Counted from the stretch's first letter, positions 22,791-34,108 are shown. The stretch is 64,000 nucleotides of DNA from Symbiodinium kawagutii (GCA_009767595.1 VSDK01021916.1:654257-718256); one strand, 5' to 3'. A program made the numbers and translations. The notes: a model not told the origin generated them from the letters alone.

Positions 22791-22936
22791 CTATTTCTGT
22801 TCTGCAATATTTTTGCACATGTGGATCTCCCAAAGGTTGGATCCCTCCGCCACCAGAGGTGCACAACTGGTCTGGTGGTTCATTGTGCGTCATAGGTTGA
22901 ATCCGTAAAATATACATTGATCATTGGTTTTCATTG

Positions 22937-23020
22937 GTTAAACACAGGCTTAAATGCAGGTTAAACATAAGCTTAAATGAAGGTTAAACACAGGCTTAAA
23001 TGCAGGTTAAATACAGGGTT
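22937..23020 (+). repeat. 24-nt tandem repeat, about 3.5 copies
   Basis: GGTTAAACACAGGCTTAAATG and close variants repeat head to tail. Confidence 0.8.
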
Positions 23021-25478
23021 AGCTCTTAGAATTTGCCGTGCCTTGGATAGGATGGCCAGAAGTCAGGGCGGGCAAAGATCGGCGGCCCCGTGCCAGCAGT
23101 GAGGGGAGCTAGCACCTGGAATCAGAATCATGTTCTGGGAACTGTTTTCCAGGGTTGGGGGGTTCAAAGAAGGGTCTGGTTGTTTGACATGCTTCGGATA
23201 ATATGTCCTCAGATCGACAATCCAATTCATGGTTTTCTTCCAGTCATGGATCGCCGATGAATGCTGCAAGGAACTGGCCATCGCCTTGCTGAACTGGTGG
23301 TGAATTGGTCATGAGGATCGCTAGTTCAGCATAGCATAGCTGGTGAACAAGCCACCACCAGTTGTTTGTTACAGGGACGTCTTACAGTCTGGATCTGAAT
23401 GTGCGCCGGGGTTCGTTCACCGCTGTGGTGGCTGAGTCGCGTGAATTCGGGACGCTTTCAGCTTCTTGAAGCGGTGTCGTGGCGGCAATTGCTGTGCGGT
23501 TGATCAAGGACGATATAGGAGTTAATTAAGGTTGGTCAACACTTCTTCACAATGGTTGAAATGTGCTACATAACATTGGTTAAGTTATGGTTAATGTTGG
23601 TTGACCAGTTGACCGTGGTTCATCCACAATGAATATGGCCAGCTATTGAGGAATCAAATAGCTATGGGTCAATGTGAACCAACAAATGGGTAAGTGAACA
23701 TGAGTAAACACCTCAACAAAGACTGGTCTAGTCATTTTGGGGATGTGAACAGCTAGGGGTACAGGGATGTACAGGGTGCCCAAAGCCACATATGTGTATG
23801 TGATAAGATTATATCCATGATGGATCGAATCAATGACCATTGTTTATATACTGATCTTGATACTGGCGAATGCTGGATAGTATAGATTGATACTGATCAA
23901 TATTCGGAGACACAAATGATGCAGAATTGCGGATCATTGGTTGCACAGTGAGCTGGCAACAAAACATGACGCCTGGTTCCTTAAGGCAGCCGCACAACAC
24001 CATGTCAGTTGAGACATGACATGTCCTTCACTTGGTGTTGCTGCACCGTTTCAGCATCGGCTCCCATCCTCGCTCGAATTTACTGAGTGGCCCACTTTTC
24101 ACTTTGTTGAGTAAGAATGATGTAACGAAAGGACCCTTTTCCGCGTCATGGGAAAGGGTCTGAGCAGCAAAGACATGCTGCATCGAATCTGGTTCAAGAT
24201 GTAGACGATTTCGCAAGAAATATGTGCATAATCAAGCGTATACAATATGTAAGTATATGCTTTGGAATGTGTATGTGCATCAAGAGATGTATCTACATTC
24301 TTGCAGTTCTAGGATGCCAATTTCACAGCAACAGAACCACCAGCAGTTCAACATGTGCAACCCAGGCGCGCCGCCGCCGAGAAGAGAAGTTCCCCAAGTT
24401 GCGGAAGGTGCGAACTGAGGATCTTCATATTGCAATGGTCAACGAACAGGATGCTTAGTAATGGTTGAAAATATTAATGTGATTAACTGTGGACAATAAT
24501 GGTCAGTGATGATTATTGATGATTAACTATGGTCAATAATGGCTAATTTGTGATGCTCAATAGTAGAAGTACTAGCCGGCAATAATGATTAGGAATGTTT
24601 AATTATCGGGACAGTACAGCCAGCAAATGTGGATAGTAATGGCTGATGACGGTTAGTGATAGTTTCTTTGGGATCATGCTGGAGGCTGTTTTCTTCCTCC
24701 AAGCTGTGGCTATTCTGACAATTTCCGTTGATCATTGGCCCCGCTTCATATGTTTGTTATTTGCAAATAAGTGTAAATAGGTATGCACATATTGTTTTTG
24801 GGTAATTTTCAATGTGTTTTTTGTTTACATCTACGTTGGCTAAGTTGGATTAAACTAGTCTCACCATCAGTTATAATAGATGTGGTGGATACAACCATCG
24901 TTTCGTTTTGCTAATGACATGAATAGAGGGGCATCCTGCGATTTGGGTTTTGTTCGTTTGTATTCCCAGTGATATGGTGGACCATGTATGACATTAGTCT
25001 CGAACCTTTGGGGTTGTGTGGTATGGGAGGTCCCCGATATTATGATGGAAAGATTCACATCCTGGGACTGGAAGTCATGCATCATAGTTTGGAAGGTCAG
25101 GGTATGGTGATGAACATCCATGTGAAGGTTTGAGCTCCGAAATAAAGGGCAGCCTACAGACATGCCAGCCCGTCGACACTTTTTTCCAGATCAGTTTGCT
25201 TCCAGGAATGTGTCCAACATAAGTTTATATTTGATGGTATATCTATCATAACTATCCATTACCAGTTATGGTAGATATGACCATCCAGGGCCCATGACCT
25301 CTCGCTAGAACCAGTTGTTCCGGAAAAAAAATCGCAGGGTTGGAGGGCCCATGGCAACAGCACCAGCTCCAGGATGCACAGTATTTGGTGTGGAGCTCAG
25401 ATCCGCTCGTTCATAGCTGAGATCACAATTTCGGCGCAGAAAAGCTTGACCCCCACAGACACAAGAATTTGTACAGGC
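23021..25478. other. No gene recognised
   Basis: The stretch is AT-rich with GGTTAATGATGG-like words (24450-24680). 23664-23770 keeps T2-like ends (AGCTATGGGTCAATGTGAAC, AGGGGTACAGGG) but is strongly diverged. The ORFs present show no domain. Confidence 0.35.
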
Positions 25479-25575
25479 AAGGAATTCTCGAGTAAACCAT
25501 GGTAATTCCAGTAGAGTGGATGTGTTCATGAAGGAATTCTCGAGTAAACCATCGTTATTCCAGTAAAGTGGATAT
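25479..25575 (+). repeat. 52-nt tandem duplication
   Basis: AAGGAATTCTCGAGTAAACC starts two head-to-tail units, each ending in TTCCAGTA(G/A)AGTGGAT. Confidence 0.85.
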
Positions 25576-26027
25576 TTTCGTAATATTTCATGCAGCTGGA
25601 ATAACTATGCTGTTTTGTCAACTCGGGCGGACATCCTGCTTCATTTATTTTCGGGACTGGGACTGTAGGCTTTCAATATTGTGGTGCAACCTTGCTGATG
25701 GATTGCTGCAGCCGAACCTTCTTATCATGATTGTATTGCACTGTGACAATACGGATCAACATCATCATATGCATTTGGGTGTGAATCTATGTATAACCTG
25801 CATATGTAGTATATTCATACTTATATGGTCATATGTTTATTCATGTTTATTCTATGTATTTATACATCCATGGTGAATACTCACACCGGTGGCAACAGAT
25901 CGATTATCTCACTCCAGGATGGAGTATATGATCCATAGCCATTTGGAGTTTAGCCATTTTTGTTTCATACCGTGTATACAGTAGCCACTGTATAGCCATG
26001 TATAGCACCATGCCTTTCCATTTCGGA

Positions 26028-26150
26028 TCACAACGGCGCGGCCCAAGGCAGTTCAAGGCACCTCGCTCAAGCTGAGAAAGCCAAAGAAGAGCGAATGCCG
26101 GGAGACACGGGTCAAAAAAGCGCATGGCAAGATGGGGCGCCATGTGTGAC
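26028..26150 (+). CDS. Possible exon island, charged protein
   Basis: One plus frame reads ISDHNGAAQGSSRHLAQAEK then AKEERMPGDTGQKSAW. Another reads GTSLKLRKPKKSECRETR. Both look coding and no acceptor is decisive. The function is unknown. Confidence 0.28.
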
Positions 26151-26569
26151 GTAGACTGGGGAGTTCCCACTGAAATGAGCATTGTCGGTGGTCAATCCTT
26201 CCAAAAACGAAGCATCATGGCAGTACTAGCAGAAATCATCAACCAATCAAGTATTGACCTGTTGCTGCCTGTTGCTTGTTTGAAGCATCTTTGCCCCCAT
26301 ATTTGGGATGATTGGTTCGTTGACGGTCCGTTGACGAGCAGATTTTGAGGGCGAAACTCACCACCAACCAATCACGATCATGAATCATCAACTATTACTG
26401 AAAACTCATAACCACGTATAAGCACTAATGACCGCCTTGACCGCCAATAACCAGCGATTCTCCACGAATAAGCACCACTCTTGGTCACTAAGAACCACTC
26501 ATCAACCATGGCTTATCACCACCAGTTGACCACAGCCATCGCTGCCCAATGCCTCGAGGCCGAAGTCAG

Positions 26570-26678
26570 GATGCCGAGGATGATCCGCGATACAGTGCCC
26601 CAGCCACGAGGGAGGGGGTGCCTCCAAGATCCTTGGGGAGACCAAGGTGTCTCGCTGGGAGCAGGGCTCTAAATGGCT
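26570..26678 (+). CDS. Probable exon ending at the left end of a T2 element
   Basis: The acceptor GGCCGAAGTCAG opens DAEDDPRYSAPATREGVPPR and continues to SRALNG; the last base T is followed by GTGGGTCAAT, the start of a T2 element. The frame joins in phase with 26789-26875. Another plus frame is open across the same island. Confidence 0.42.
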
Positions 26679-26790
26679 GTGGGTCAATATCAACCAACCA
26701 ATTTCATGGGGGATGATAACCACTAATGATGAGGAAAACAACGGTTAATGATGGGGGAACCAGGGGGACTAAGGGTTTTGACCCATAGCC
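26672..26790 (+). repeat. T2 element coinciding with a predicted intron (26679-26788)
   Basis: Left end ATGGCTGTGGGTCAATATCAA, right end GGGTTTTGACCCATAGCC. The predicted donor GTGGGT and acceptor TTTTGACCCATAG both lie within the terminal inverted repeats, so the intron is essentially the element. Confidence 0.7.
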
Positions 26791-26875
26791 AAATCCTGCA
26801 AAGTTCTACCGGTCTTTGAACTACCATGGAAAGAGGAGTTCTACCAAAAGGTGCTGGAAGGAGACCAGCAAAATG
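26789..26875 (+). CDS. Exon with consensus donor, unknown protein
   Basis: Immediately after the T2 right end the frame reads KSCKVLPVFELPWKEEFYQK then VLEGDQQN and meets a perfect GTAAGT donor at 26876. It looks strongly coding. The acceptor AG sits in the T2 terminal repeat. The family is unknown. Confidence 0.58.
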
Positions 26876-27294
26876 GTAAGTGATGATTCATTTTGGTGGT
26901 GTAAACGAATACCGCTGGTTTGCGTGGCTAATGACGGTGGATGATGATTGAGAGTGGTCAAGACGACATATCAATGCTGGTTTGTTAATGGTTGATGATG
27001 TTTAAGAATCAGCAACGATCATCAATGCTCAGTACTGGTGACAGGTGCTCTTCATATCAATGGCTCATAGTTGGCAATGGTTCACGATGGTTGATGGTGT
27101 AGTGACTGTTATCAAATATAAACCATGGCTATCATGATTATAGCTAAGCGATATGCTTTTTTGGTGATGGCGAAGTCCTGTGGCGTTCACCACGGTGACA
27201 TGTTTGGTCCGTTGTTTTTTCTTTTCAATACTGGGATCCTCGATGTTATCCATTTGAAGCACGTAGAGTTGCTGGGGTTGGCTGTGAATTTCAG

Positions 27295-27353
27295 CGAATC
27301 CAGTGATGGATTCTTCGGCAATGCACTGACCCTTCTGAGATTATACTGGATTG
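27295..27353 (+). CDS. Probable exon (ESSDGFFGNALTLLRLYWI)
   Basis: The acceptor GTGAATTTCAG and donor GTGATT bound 19 codons ESSDGFFGNALTLLRLYWI. An open frame also continues upstream to 27125. LTLLRLYWI resembles channel or membrane helices, but nothing firm can be said. Confidence 0.42.
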
Positions 27354-27377
27354 GTGATTTTGGAACAGGCTCAGCTG

Positions 27378-27523
27378 GGTGTTTCTCACATAATAACCAT
27401 CCATTTTGGGGTCTCCTATTTGGTGGTTTCTCAAAATAGGGGTACCCCCAAATCATCCAGTTTATAATCATTTCTAGTAATAAACCAACCATTTTTGGGG
27501 TCCCCCATTTTGAGAAACCACCA
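27378..27523. repeat. T1 element with a truncated second copy
   Basis: 27421-27523 is the best T1 copy: GGTGGTTTCTCAAAATAGGG ... CCATTTTGAGAAACCACC. A partial copy, GTGTTTCTCACATAATAACC to CTATT, abuts it on the left. Confidence 0.88.
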
Positions 27524-27679
27524 TTTCAAGAAACCACCAATTGGTAAGACGTTTTGACGACAGCCACAGTGGCCTTCGGATGGTTGGTGCGGCGCCTCCC
27601 AAAGTGATGACCCTCTACTGTAGTGTGAATCCAAGAAATCTGGGGGATGCAGTGACCACTTCAGTTCCATGGTGTATGT

Positions 27680-27795
27680 GGTGGTTTCTCAACATAGGGA
27701 GACCCCAAAATAACTGGTTTATAACAAATTTTGTAACTACTATATAGTCGTTACTATTGAATGATTTAGGGCTACCCCTATTTTGAGAAACCACC
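27680..27795. repeat. T1 inverted-repeat element
   Basis: GTGGTGGTTTCTCAACATAGG ... TACCCCTATTTTGAGAAACC ACC. A few extra bases lie in the middle. Confidence 0.8.
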
Positions 27796-28132
27796 ATGTT
27801 GAGGCAGAAGGACGGAGGGGACGATATAGCGTGGTTGGAGCAGTGATGAGCTGCTCAGGTTGGATTAGCTACAGTTGGTTCACCCTAAGTTACCCCGCAA
27901 TATCAGACCAGCCTGTGTGACCAACCGTTAGAATCGATCAACAGTTTAACCAGATAAATCCCCTGAGAATAATCAGCCATTATCCACCATGATAAATCAA
28001 CAGTTGATTAGCAACCATGATAAATCATCAGTCATTATCAGCCATCCCTGCCGGCCTTATCAGCCGTGAACGGCCATGAAAAAAAAAGCATCCGCTCTCG
28101 GCTCGCCATTTCAGCGTTGGGTCAGTGACCAG

Positions 28133-28242
28133 CACCTGCTTGCCGCTTAGGTGCAAGCGCGCTGCTTGCAGCAACAGAGCAGTTGGATGACAACATCTCG
28201 GGCGACGAGGAGTTGTTTGGCTCATGGGGCTACCTGGCTTGA
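28133..28242 (+). CDS. Probable exon, possibly terminal
   Basis: The acceptor CAGTGACCAG opens a frame with APACRLGASALLAATEQLDD then NISGDEELFGSWGYLA and a stop at 28240. A GC-type donor (CTG|GCTTGA) could end it at 28236 instead. Composition is strongly coding. The family is unknown. Confidence 0.45.
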
Positions 28243-28371
28243 TACCATGCAAACTATGTGCGGCTATTATGAAAAATAGAGAAGGATGCAATGATTACTA
28301 TTGATTTTTGCATCACAAACATTATATATTAGATACTGCTACAGTGTACTATAATATCTATTAGTATATTT

Positions 28372-28480
28372 TGAATAACTAGGTACCCCCAAATCATCCA
28401 GTTTAAAAACAATTTATATCTATGGCAGGTAGTAAACCAACCAGAACTTTGAGGGTCCCAATGACTTAAGAAACCACCAT
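28372..28480. repeat. T1 element, left end truncated
   Basis: AGGTACCCCCAAATCATCCA, TAGTAAACCAACCAGAACTT and CTTAAGAAACCACC. Confidence 0.65.
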
Positions 28481-29012
28481 GTGGTAGTTGTGTAACCATT
28501 GTTGTTGGCAATGATCCCCGATTCTTAATCATTGTAATCCCCTAGAAAGCCTTCAAGAAACACCATAATATGGACAATTTTATTGTTGGTGATTATCCGC
28601 TATTAATCCCTACAGTATTCTTAACCACTCCAATCCCTTATAAAACCACCATATCAACCATGCTGTCCGTTTATCACATCCCGAACTTACCCCTGAGTAA
28701 AGGGTAGGTGACCCGAAACAAGGCCCCTGGGATGTGCGTTTGTAGCCTACACTTGAGACCCGGCCCCGGCTGCGTCTCCGAATCGGTTGATAACTAGGCC
28801 AACTACTAGGCAAATGGTAGATATGTGAGATTGATAGGGAATAGTTGATTAATAAGCCATGCAAGTGATGTTAACAAGATTTAGTAAGCCATTTGGCTGG
28901 TGTTGGTAGATACAAATACAGCCAGGGGGGGCCACCTTGTACAATCATTTTTATACCAATAGAAAAAAACCCAAAATCATTCTACCACTCGTGCTAGGAG
29001 GCCTCCCTTCAG

Positions 29013-29175
29013 GAGGACGAAAGTGAGGATGATGATTGATGCGGTGCTCAGCAGGATCATCATGATTTACAACATGAATGCGATGCTATTTGCAACAGCA
29101 TGTGACCCTTACAAGCTCCCACCAAGTTCCTATTTCAATGTGGAGCTGGGGATCAAACTATTCACCTCAAACTGA
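29013..29175 (+). CDS. Probable terminal exon with stop
   Basis: The acceptor GGCCTCCCTTCAG opens 53 codons ending TGA at 29173. Pieces: RTKVRMMIDAVLSRIIMIYN, MNAMLFATACDPYKLPPS and NVELGIKLFTSN. The methionine- and isoleucine-rich start suggests a hydrophobic helix. The family is unknown. Confidence 0.42.
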
Positions 29176-29517
29176 TAACAGCCCGCGAGCTGGGGATGCC
29201 CTCCATGGATTCAGCTACGCCAAGCTCAGAAATGATGGTTGACGATGGTTAATTACTCATGAATGACATGGTTGATAAAGTCTTAGTGATTAAATATCAT
29301 GCTTCAGTCACATGGCTGTGGGTCAATACCCTGCATCCCAGGGTAAATGACCAAACTAGCCCTTGTTGGGATGTCCATCCATCCGTTTTTGGGCCTATTT
29401 TTAATAGCCCACGTATCCGCATGATGTGGAATTTGAAACCTCTTCGTCTTCAGTCAATACATCAAAGACACGCCGATGTTGTGAGCACCTGCCATAAGCT
29501 CAGCCAATGTGCTGCAG

Positions 29518-29594
29518 TGACCTTGGAAGACGGCCGCTCCTGGCTGCCAGCTCACGCCCCTTTCCAAGGAAAGGCATTGAAACCATGTGTTGAG
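29518..29594 (+). CDS. Probable exon (TLEDGRSWLPAHAPF...)
   Basis: The acceptor AATGTGCTGCAG and donor GTTTGG bound 25 codons: TLEDGRSWLPAHAPFQGKAL then KPCVE. A T1 copy follows in the next intron. The family is unknown. Confidence 0.43.
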
Positions 29595-29616
29595 GTTTGG
29601 CAGTTCCCCCACATTT

Positions 29617-29718
29617 GGGTTTCTCAAAATCAGGAACCCGAAAAAATGATTGGTTTATTACTGCAAATGATTAGTAAACTGGATGATTTGAAGGTACCCC
29701 TATCTTAAGAAGCCACCA
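29617..29718. repeat. T1 inverted-repeat element
   Basis: GGGTTTCTCAAAATCAGGAA ... TACCCCTATCTTAAGAAGCC ACC. Confidence 0.7.
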
Positions 29719-30600
29719 AACATGGGACTCCGCACATTTTTTGAAAGAGGGAAAGCACTGATTTGGCGAAACCCGGATGGTTTCAAGGCACCATGGGATG
29801 CAGCTGGCCAGCCATGTTTCCAGCAGAGCATGGGTCATGCAGGAGTGCCTGTGGATGGAAAACTGCCGGTCAAAAAGCATGCAGGATGGCTCTTCTCCCA
29901 TCATTGATCAGAGTGTGCTTTTGACCAGTGGCAGAGATCATTCTGTTTGTTCTGTTGCGTTGCTGTGGTTGTAATCTAATTATTTTCACTGCACAGTTGC
30001 AAGGGCAAATGACTATTGGGGTGTTTTCTGCAAGATGGTGGGCGCTGGTTTGATTGTTGGCCATACCTTTGTATCTTTAGGTGCAGATGGTGTGCTGAGT
30101 GAAAAAAGTGAGAGGTTTCATGTCGTAGTATACCAAGAATTGGCAGGCTGAGGATACCATTGCTGTTTATCAGAAAGCCAACGATATGGAGGTTCCTTTT
30201 TTGTAAATGAGTGGCTGTATTTAAGGGACATGGATTTCATAGACATCACTTGCTGTTTGAATGAACCCATCACCAGCTCCATGTCCCACCTTCCGCGATA
30301 TTTCTCCAGGATGAAACCTCTTTTCCTCCCTTAGAAAGTGCTAGCCACTGGCCTCCCTCTCTGTGCAATGGCAACATGAGTGATGGCAACGATTCGAGTG
30401 TTGGCCGAGAAGCCTAGACTGTTGGGCCGCAGGGAAGTTGTGATTCAGCAACACGGTGTACCCTGGGACAAACCAACATTTTCTATGAGATCCATCTAAA
30501 AGGTAGGTTCTCTACATCTGTTATGTGTTGTTTGTTTAAACCCTGGGTGTATCAATGACTGATTATAGTGAATCGATTGAATCGTATTGAAAATTGCAAT
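29719..30600. other. No gene recognised
   Basis: Only unconvincing open frames on both strands. Confidence 0.3.
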
Positions 30601-31075
30601 AGCGCATAAATGATCATAAATGTGTATGGATAGTATGTATATGATATATGATGTTAGTAATGTATTTATATATTAACTATATATGCACATTGTTTTCTAT
30701 GTATATTATTTACATGTTCATATGCATATTCATATTAATGCGCGTATTCATGTTCGTATTTATATATATATATATATATTTACAGATTCATATTCATATT
30801 CGTATTTATGTTCATATTCATATTCATATTCATACCAATATTCATTTTCATAACAACATTAATATTCATATCAACATTGATTTTCATTTTCATTTACTTT
30901 CACAAATACATATGCAGTCTATATTTGTATATTCACATGTACATGTACTAATGTACTTTTAGATACATACATATATGTACATTTAGATGCAAATCCATAC
31001 AGATATACAAACATACATACATATATACACATAGATGGACTGGTCATGACATACATCGAAATACGTAACGTGCTT
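30601..31075. repeat. AT-rich TTCATATTCATA / TATG microsatellite region
   Basis: TATATATATATATA and TTCATATTCATATTCATACC tracts. The ORFs covering it (rich in I, Y, H, F) follow from composition. Confidence 0.8.
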
Positions 31076-31099
31076 CCAATGAGTTTCCAACAGGCCATT

Positions 31100-32050
31100 C
31101 GGCTCATGGGATCAGTTGTTGATTGGTTATGCTACGGATGATATAGTATCATTGCTACTGTATGCAGCAACATGATATAGTTGTTTGCAAAATGATGATT
31201 ATGCTATCAGTTGTTATAGTACCTTCTGAATCCTTTTGCATCATTTTGCAAATTGCTCTATCCCGCCAACGATGTGGATTTCCAATGGCATTTGTAAATT
31301 GTGCGCTGATCCTGGTAGTGGTTGTAAGCTAGGATAGCCCTTTTTCCTGGCTAAGATCAGGTTGTTCTACCTTTTAGAAGCACAAACTAAATATGGAACG
31401 GCTTTCAGGGGGACTGTCAATGAATTTCTTTTATTCCGCACAGTTTTGGCAAATGTCAGCTTCAGAAGCGCAATCATCGGGTTCTTGGGGTTACACCACC
31501 AGAGGACAACAACAAATAGATGTAATATGATACATATATATATATTTCTATTTCAATATAAATACATATTTACATATATACATCAATTGTGTATGCTCTA
31601 TTCGTGACAATTGTGTGCATATTCATGTACATGCATATGTACATATGATTGTGTACTATGCAGCAGTGCAAAGTAAGTTTCCCTGATTAGGGCAGGCGAT
31701 GCTCGCTTTGGCATCCATGGAGTTGATATCATCAATGCAAAGATCCGGACAGGTCCTGTTGTTTGGATAGGGGTCACGGGGCAAAATGGTTGAAGCTCGA
31801 ACGAAATGGCATGTATTGCCACCAATACATGAGGCATGTACACAAGGACTGATTGTCGTAGAGGGTTGCACTGCCTAAGGTACCGACAACTATTCACACA
31901 GATCACAGAAGTATCGTGACATACTGATCAACCTACAAGTGCGATGGGATGATGTTCCCCGCGTATTTCCGCCATCCACTTTGTCCACATGCCAGGGTAC
32001 ATCAGCGAAGGAGATTGACATATGGGTCACCAAGACCTTACCAACTCTTG
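31100..32050. other. No gene recognised
   Basis: AT-rich with scattered ORFs on both strands and no domain. Confidence 0.3.
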
Positions 32051-32058
32051 CAAACCAT

Positions 32059-32155
32059 GCTTCCAGTTGCCTAGGTGACCAGCTGGTTTCTACCAGCTAG
32101 TTGTAACTGGGGTTGGTGACCTACTATATGCACTGGTAACTGGAAGCATAGGGTA
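32059..32155. repeat. T6 inverted-repeat element, copy 2
   Basis: CTTCCAGTTGCCTAGG ... GTAACTGGAAGCATAGGGTA; same ends as 4632-4727, different middle. Confidence 0.65.
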
Positions 32156-32197
32156 CAACCATCAATTCATAGATTCCCAGAGCTGAGCATATCACCT

Positions 32198-32242
32198 AGA
32201 TTTGGGGACCGTCGATCCATGATTTGGGGACCGTCGATCCAT
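32198..32242 (+). repeat. 22-nt tandem duplication
   Basis: GATTTGGGGACCGTCGATCC (plus AT) occurs twice head to tail. Confidence 0.85.
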
Positions 32243-32615
32243 CGACAACCCAGACCTCACTGGACTCACTCCTGGATCATCCCTGGTTATCCCCCAGTAG
32301 GAACAGTCCCAAGTCGTATTTCTCACTCGTTGGTTGGGGTAGCCGACATGTTGAACTGCTACGAAATTATGACCAACATTGACCAACCGTTAAGCATCAT
32401 CGACAGCTATTCGCTAATGTGATGCCCCTGTCAAATATTGGTTGATCATTATTGACCACAACTGACTGGCATGGTACCATTCTGATGTCATTATGTAGTA
32501 ACTACTGTGACCTACAATTCTAATGCCATCATTCACCCGTACAACACCATTACTAACCAACATTCACGAACGATGATTAACCAATAGAATCCCCTGAGAA
32601 AATAGACATTGCATG

Positions 32616-32655
32616 ATTTTTGGGTACCTCCCCCTCAGTTGAAGAAACCACCATA
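32616..32655. repeat. T1 right-end fragment
   Basis: TTTTGGGTACCTCCCCCTCAG then TTGAAGAAACCACCAT keeps only one end of T1. It lies in the intron before the 32702 exon. Confidence 0.5.
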
Positions 32656-32701
32656 TGAAAACCTTTGTAAATCTTCCTTCAATCCATTTGTTCCCCGCCA
32701 G

Positions 32702-32809
32702 GTCTTTGCCGCCGCCATCTACTACGTATCAGGCAGCGCATTCTTCAACAGTCGCAGTCGAATGTCCATATGGAGCTGTGAATCACAGCAGCAACCAGCT
32801 GTGAGCCAA
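32702..32809 (+). CDS. Exon with strong splice sites, unknown protein
   Basis: The acceptor TTGTTCCCCGCCAG and the consensus donor GTGAGT enclose exactly 36 codons. Pieces: VFAAAIYYVSGSAFFNSRSR and IWSCESQQQPAVSQ. It starts with a short hydrophobic stretch. This is among the best-supported exons here that lack a family assignment. Confidence 0.6.
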
Positions 32810-33088
32810 GTGAGTTGTGGAGTCCATGGCGTTGTTGCGATGTTGCGATTTTTTGATTCCACACGTACAGGTTGTACATGACATGGAAGTTGAAGTCACC
32901 ACAGTTGCTGAGTGTCGAAACATGGTTGACCATGCTTGTAGTGTTGAAAATGACATGCCATGGCCTGGTTGTAGTGGACTATCTATCATTACATGTTATC
33001 CAGTGTCATGATCAACCAACCACAACACCACCATCAGGCCATGCTTAGGCCCTTGGGGCAAGCACTGCTCCCCTGCTGCCACCTGCAG

Positions 33089-33150
33089 GCAACCACTGCG
33101 CCGCAGTTTCATGTCCCGGCGAAGGATGCTCAAGGGGATGGGGAATGCTG
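33089..33150 (+). CDS. Possible exon after 32702-32809
   Basis: The acceptor TGCCACCTGCAG, donor GTGATG; the in-phase frame reads ATTAPQFHVPAKDAQGDGEC. A second frame (SFMSRRRMLKGMGNA) is also open. Confidence 0.35.
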
Positions 33151-33527
33151 GTGATGTGAAGTGAAGTGAAAATGGTGGTAACTCTGGTCACTGAAATGAA
33201 TGCTGGTTAGTTGCATGCTCAATTGGTTTGTTGACTATGAGCATGTCGCAAGAGTGCAATCATGCATATTGAAGTGTGTTCACACCAATGATGTTTGCAC
33301 CATGTCATATACAGTTTACAGATGTTTACGATCTGTTTGCATGGTGCGGTCCGACCAGCTTTCAAGCTGATCACACCGTGGATTTCACCTAGGCATTGGT
33401 GACAAGATTAGTTGTTGTCAGGAGCTGATCACATGTACTCTCTGCTAAGCAAAGCGTGGATTTTGCCAAAAAAACAATATGTTTTTGGGTAAACGATCTG
33501 TAAATGACGATTTTTCTACCCAACCAG

Positions 33528-33645
33528 GGGAGTGCGAGCTGGATTTGCTGGGAGGGCTACCGCACCTGCTTGCCTTCCACGATGGGATATCCAATGCATT
33601 TTGGGATGTGCAAGGCATTTTGGAGCATAGCCCGGTGGCATTTTG
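33528..33645 (+). CDS. Probable exon (ECELDLLGGLPHLLAF...)
   Basis: The acceptor CTACCCAACCAG opens ECELDLLGGLPHLLAFHDGI then SNAFWDVQGILEHSP. A donor GTGGCA occurs at 33635; otherwise the frame stops at 33643. The leucine-rich pattern looks coding. The family is unknown. Confidence 0.42.
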
Positions 33646-33697
33646 ATTGCCAAGAACTTGTTGACCACCCCCGACATGCTACCCTGACGGACGGATT

Positions 33698-33906
33698 TCC
33701 TCAGGAGCCGATGAAGAGCAGACGCTGCAACTTCTTCAACGGCGTGCCAGGACGGCACGTGGGCCCCCCCAAGGGCATCCATGTCATGAATCCTTGAGGC
33801 AAACCCATGGCCTCCATGATGGCATCCACCATGGCCCCGGGTTCGCTGATACTCATGAGCTCATCCGGGCCGGCCACGCCAACCTGGGAACTCGGATGGT
33901 GGGAGG
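33698..33906. other. GC-rich coding-like island, strand ambiguous
   Basis: Minus strand: the acceptor GAGTTCCCAG at 33884, then VGVAGPDELMSISEPGAMVD to a stop at 33701. Plus strand: the acceptor GATTTCCTCAG at 33709, then ADEEQTLQLLQRRARTARGP to the donor GTGCGA at 33907. Codon third positions favour the minus frame; context favours plus. Confidence 0.4.
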
Positions 33907-33980
33907 TGCGATGAGCCCTGCACATGTTGGGTAGTGCATTGGTTCAAGGGCTGTCAGAGAGCAGGTTTCAATGCTTTGCC

Positions 33981-34065
33981 TGGTGGTTAGGAGGGAGCTG
34001 AGGAGCCATGGGTATCTGTCGAAGCCTTTTTGAAAGGGGAGCTAAGGAGCTACAAGGAGTGGGCG
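33981..34065 (+). repeat. T5 repeat
   Basis: GGTTAGGAGGGAGCTGAGGA ... GAAAGGGGAGCTAAGGAGCT AC, matching 50068-50162. Confidence 0.65.
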
Positions 34066-34108
34066 TTTCTTAGGTTTTATTCTTGGCGATCATCGACCCA
34101 GTTGAAAG

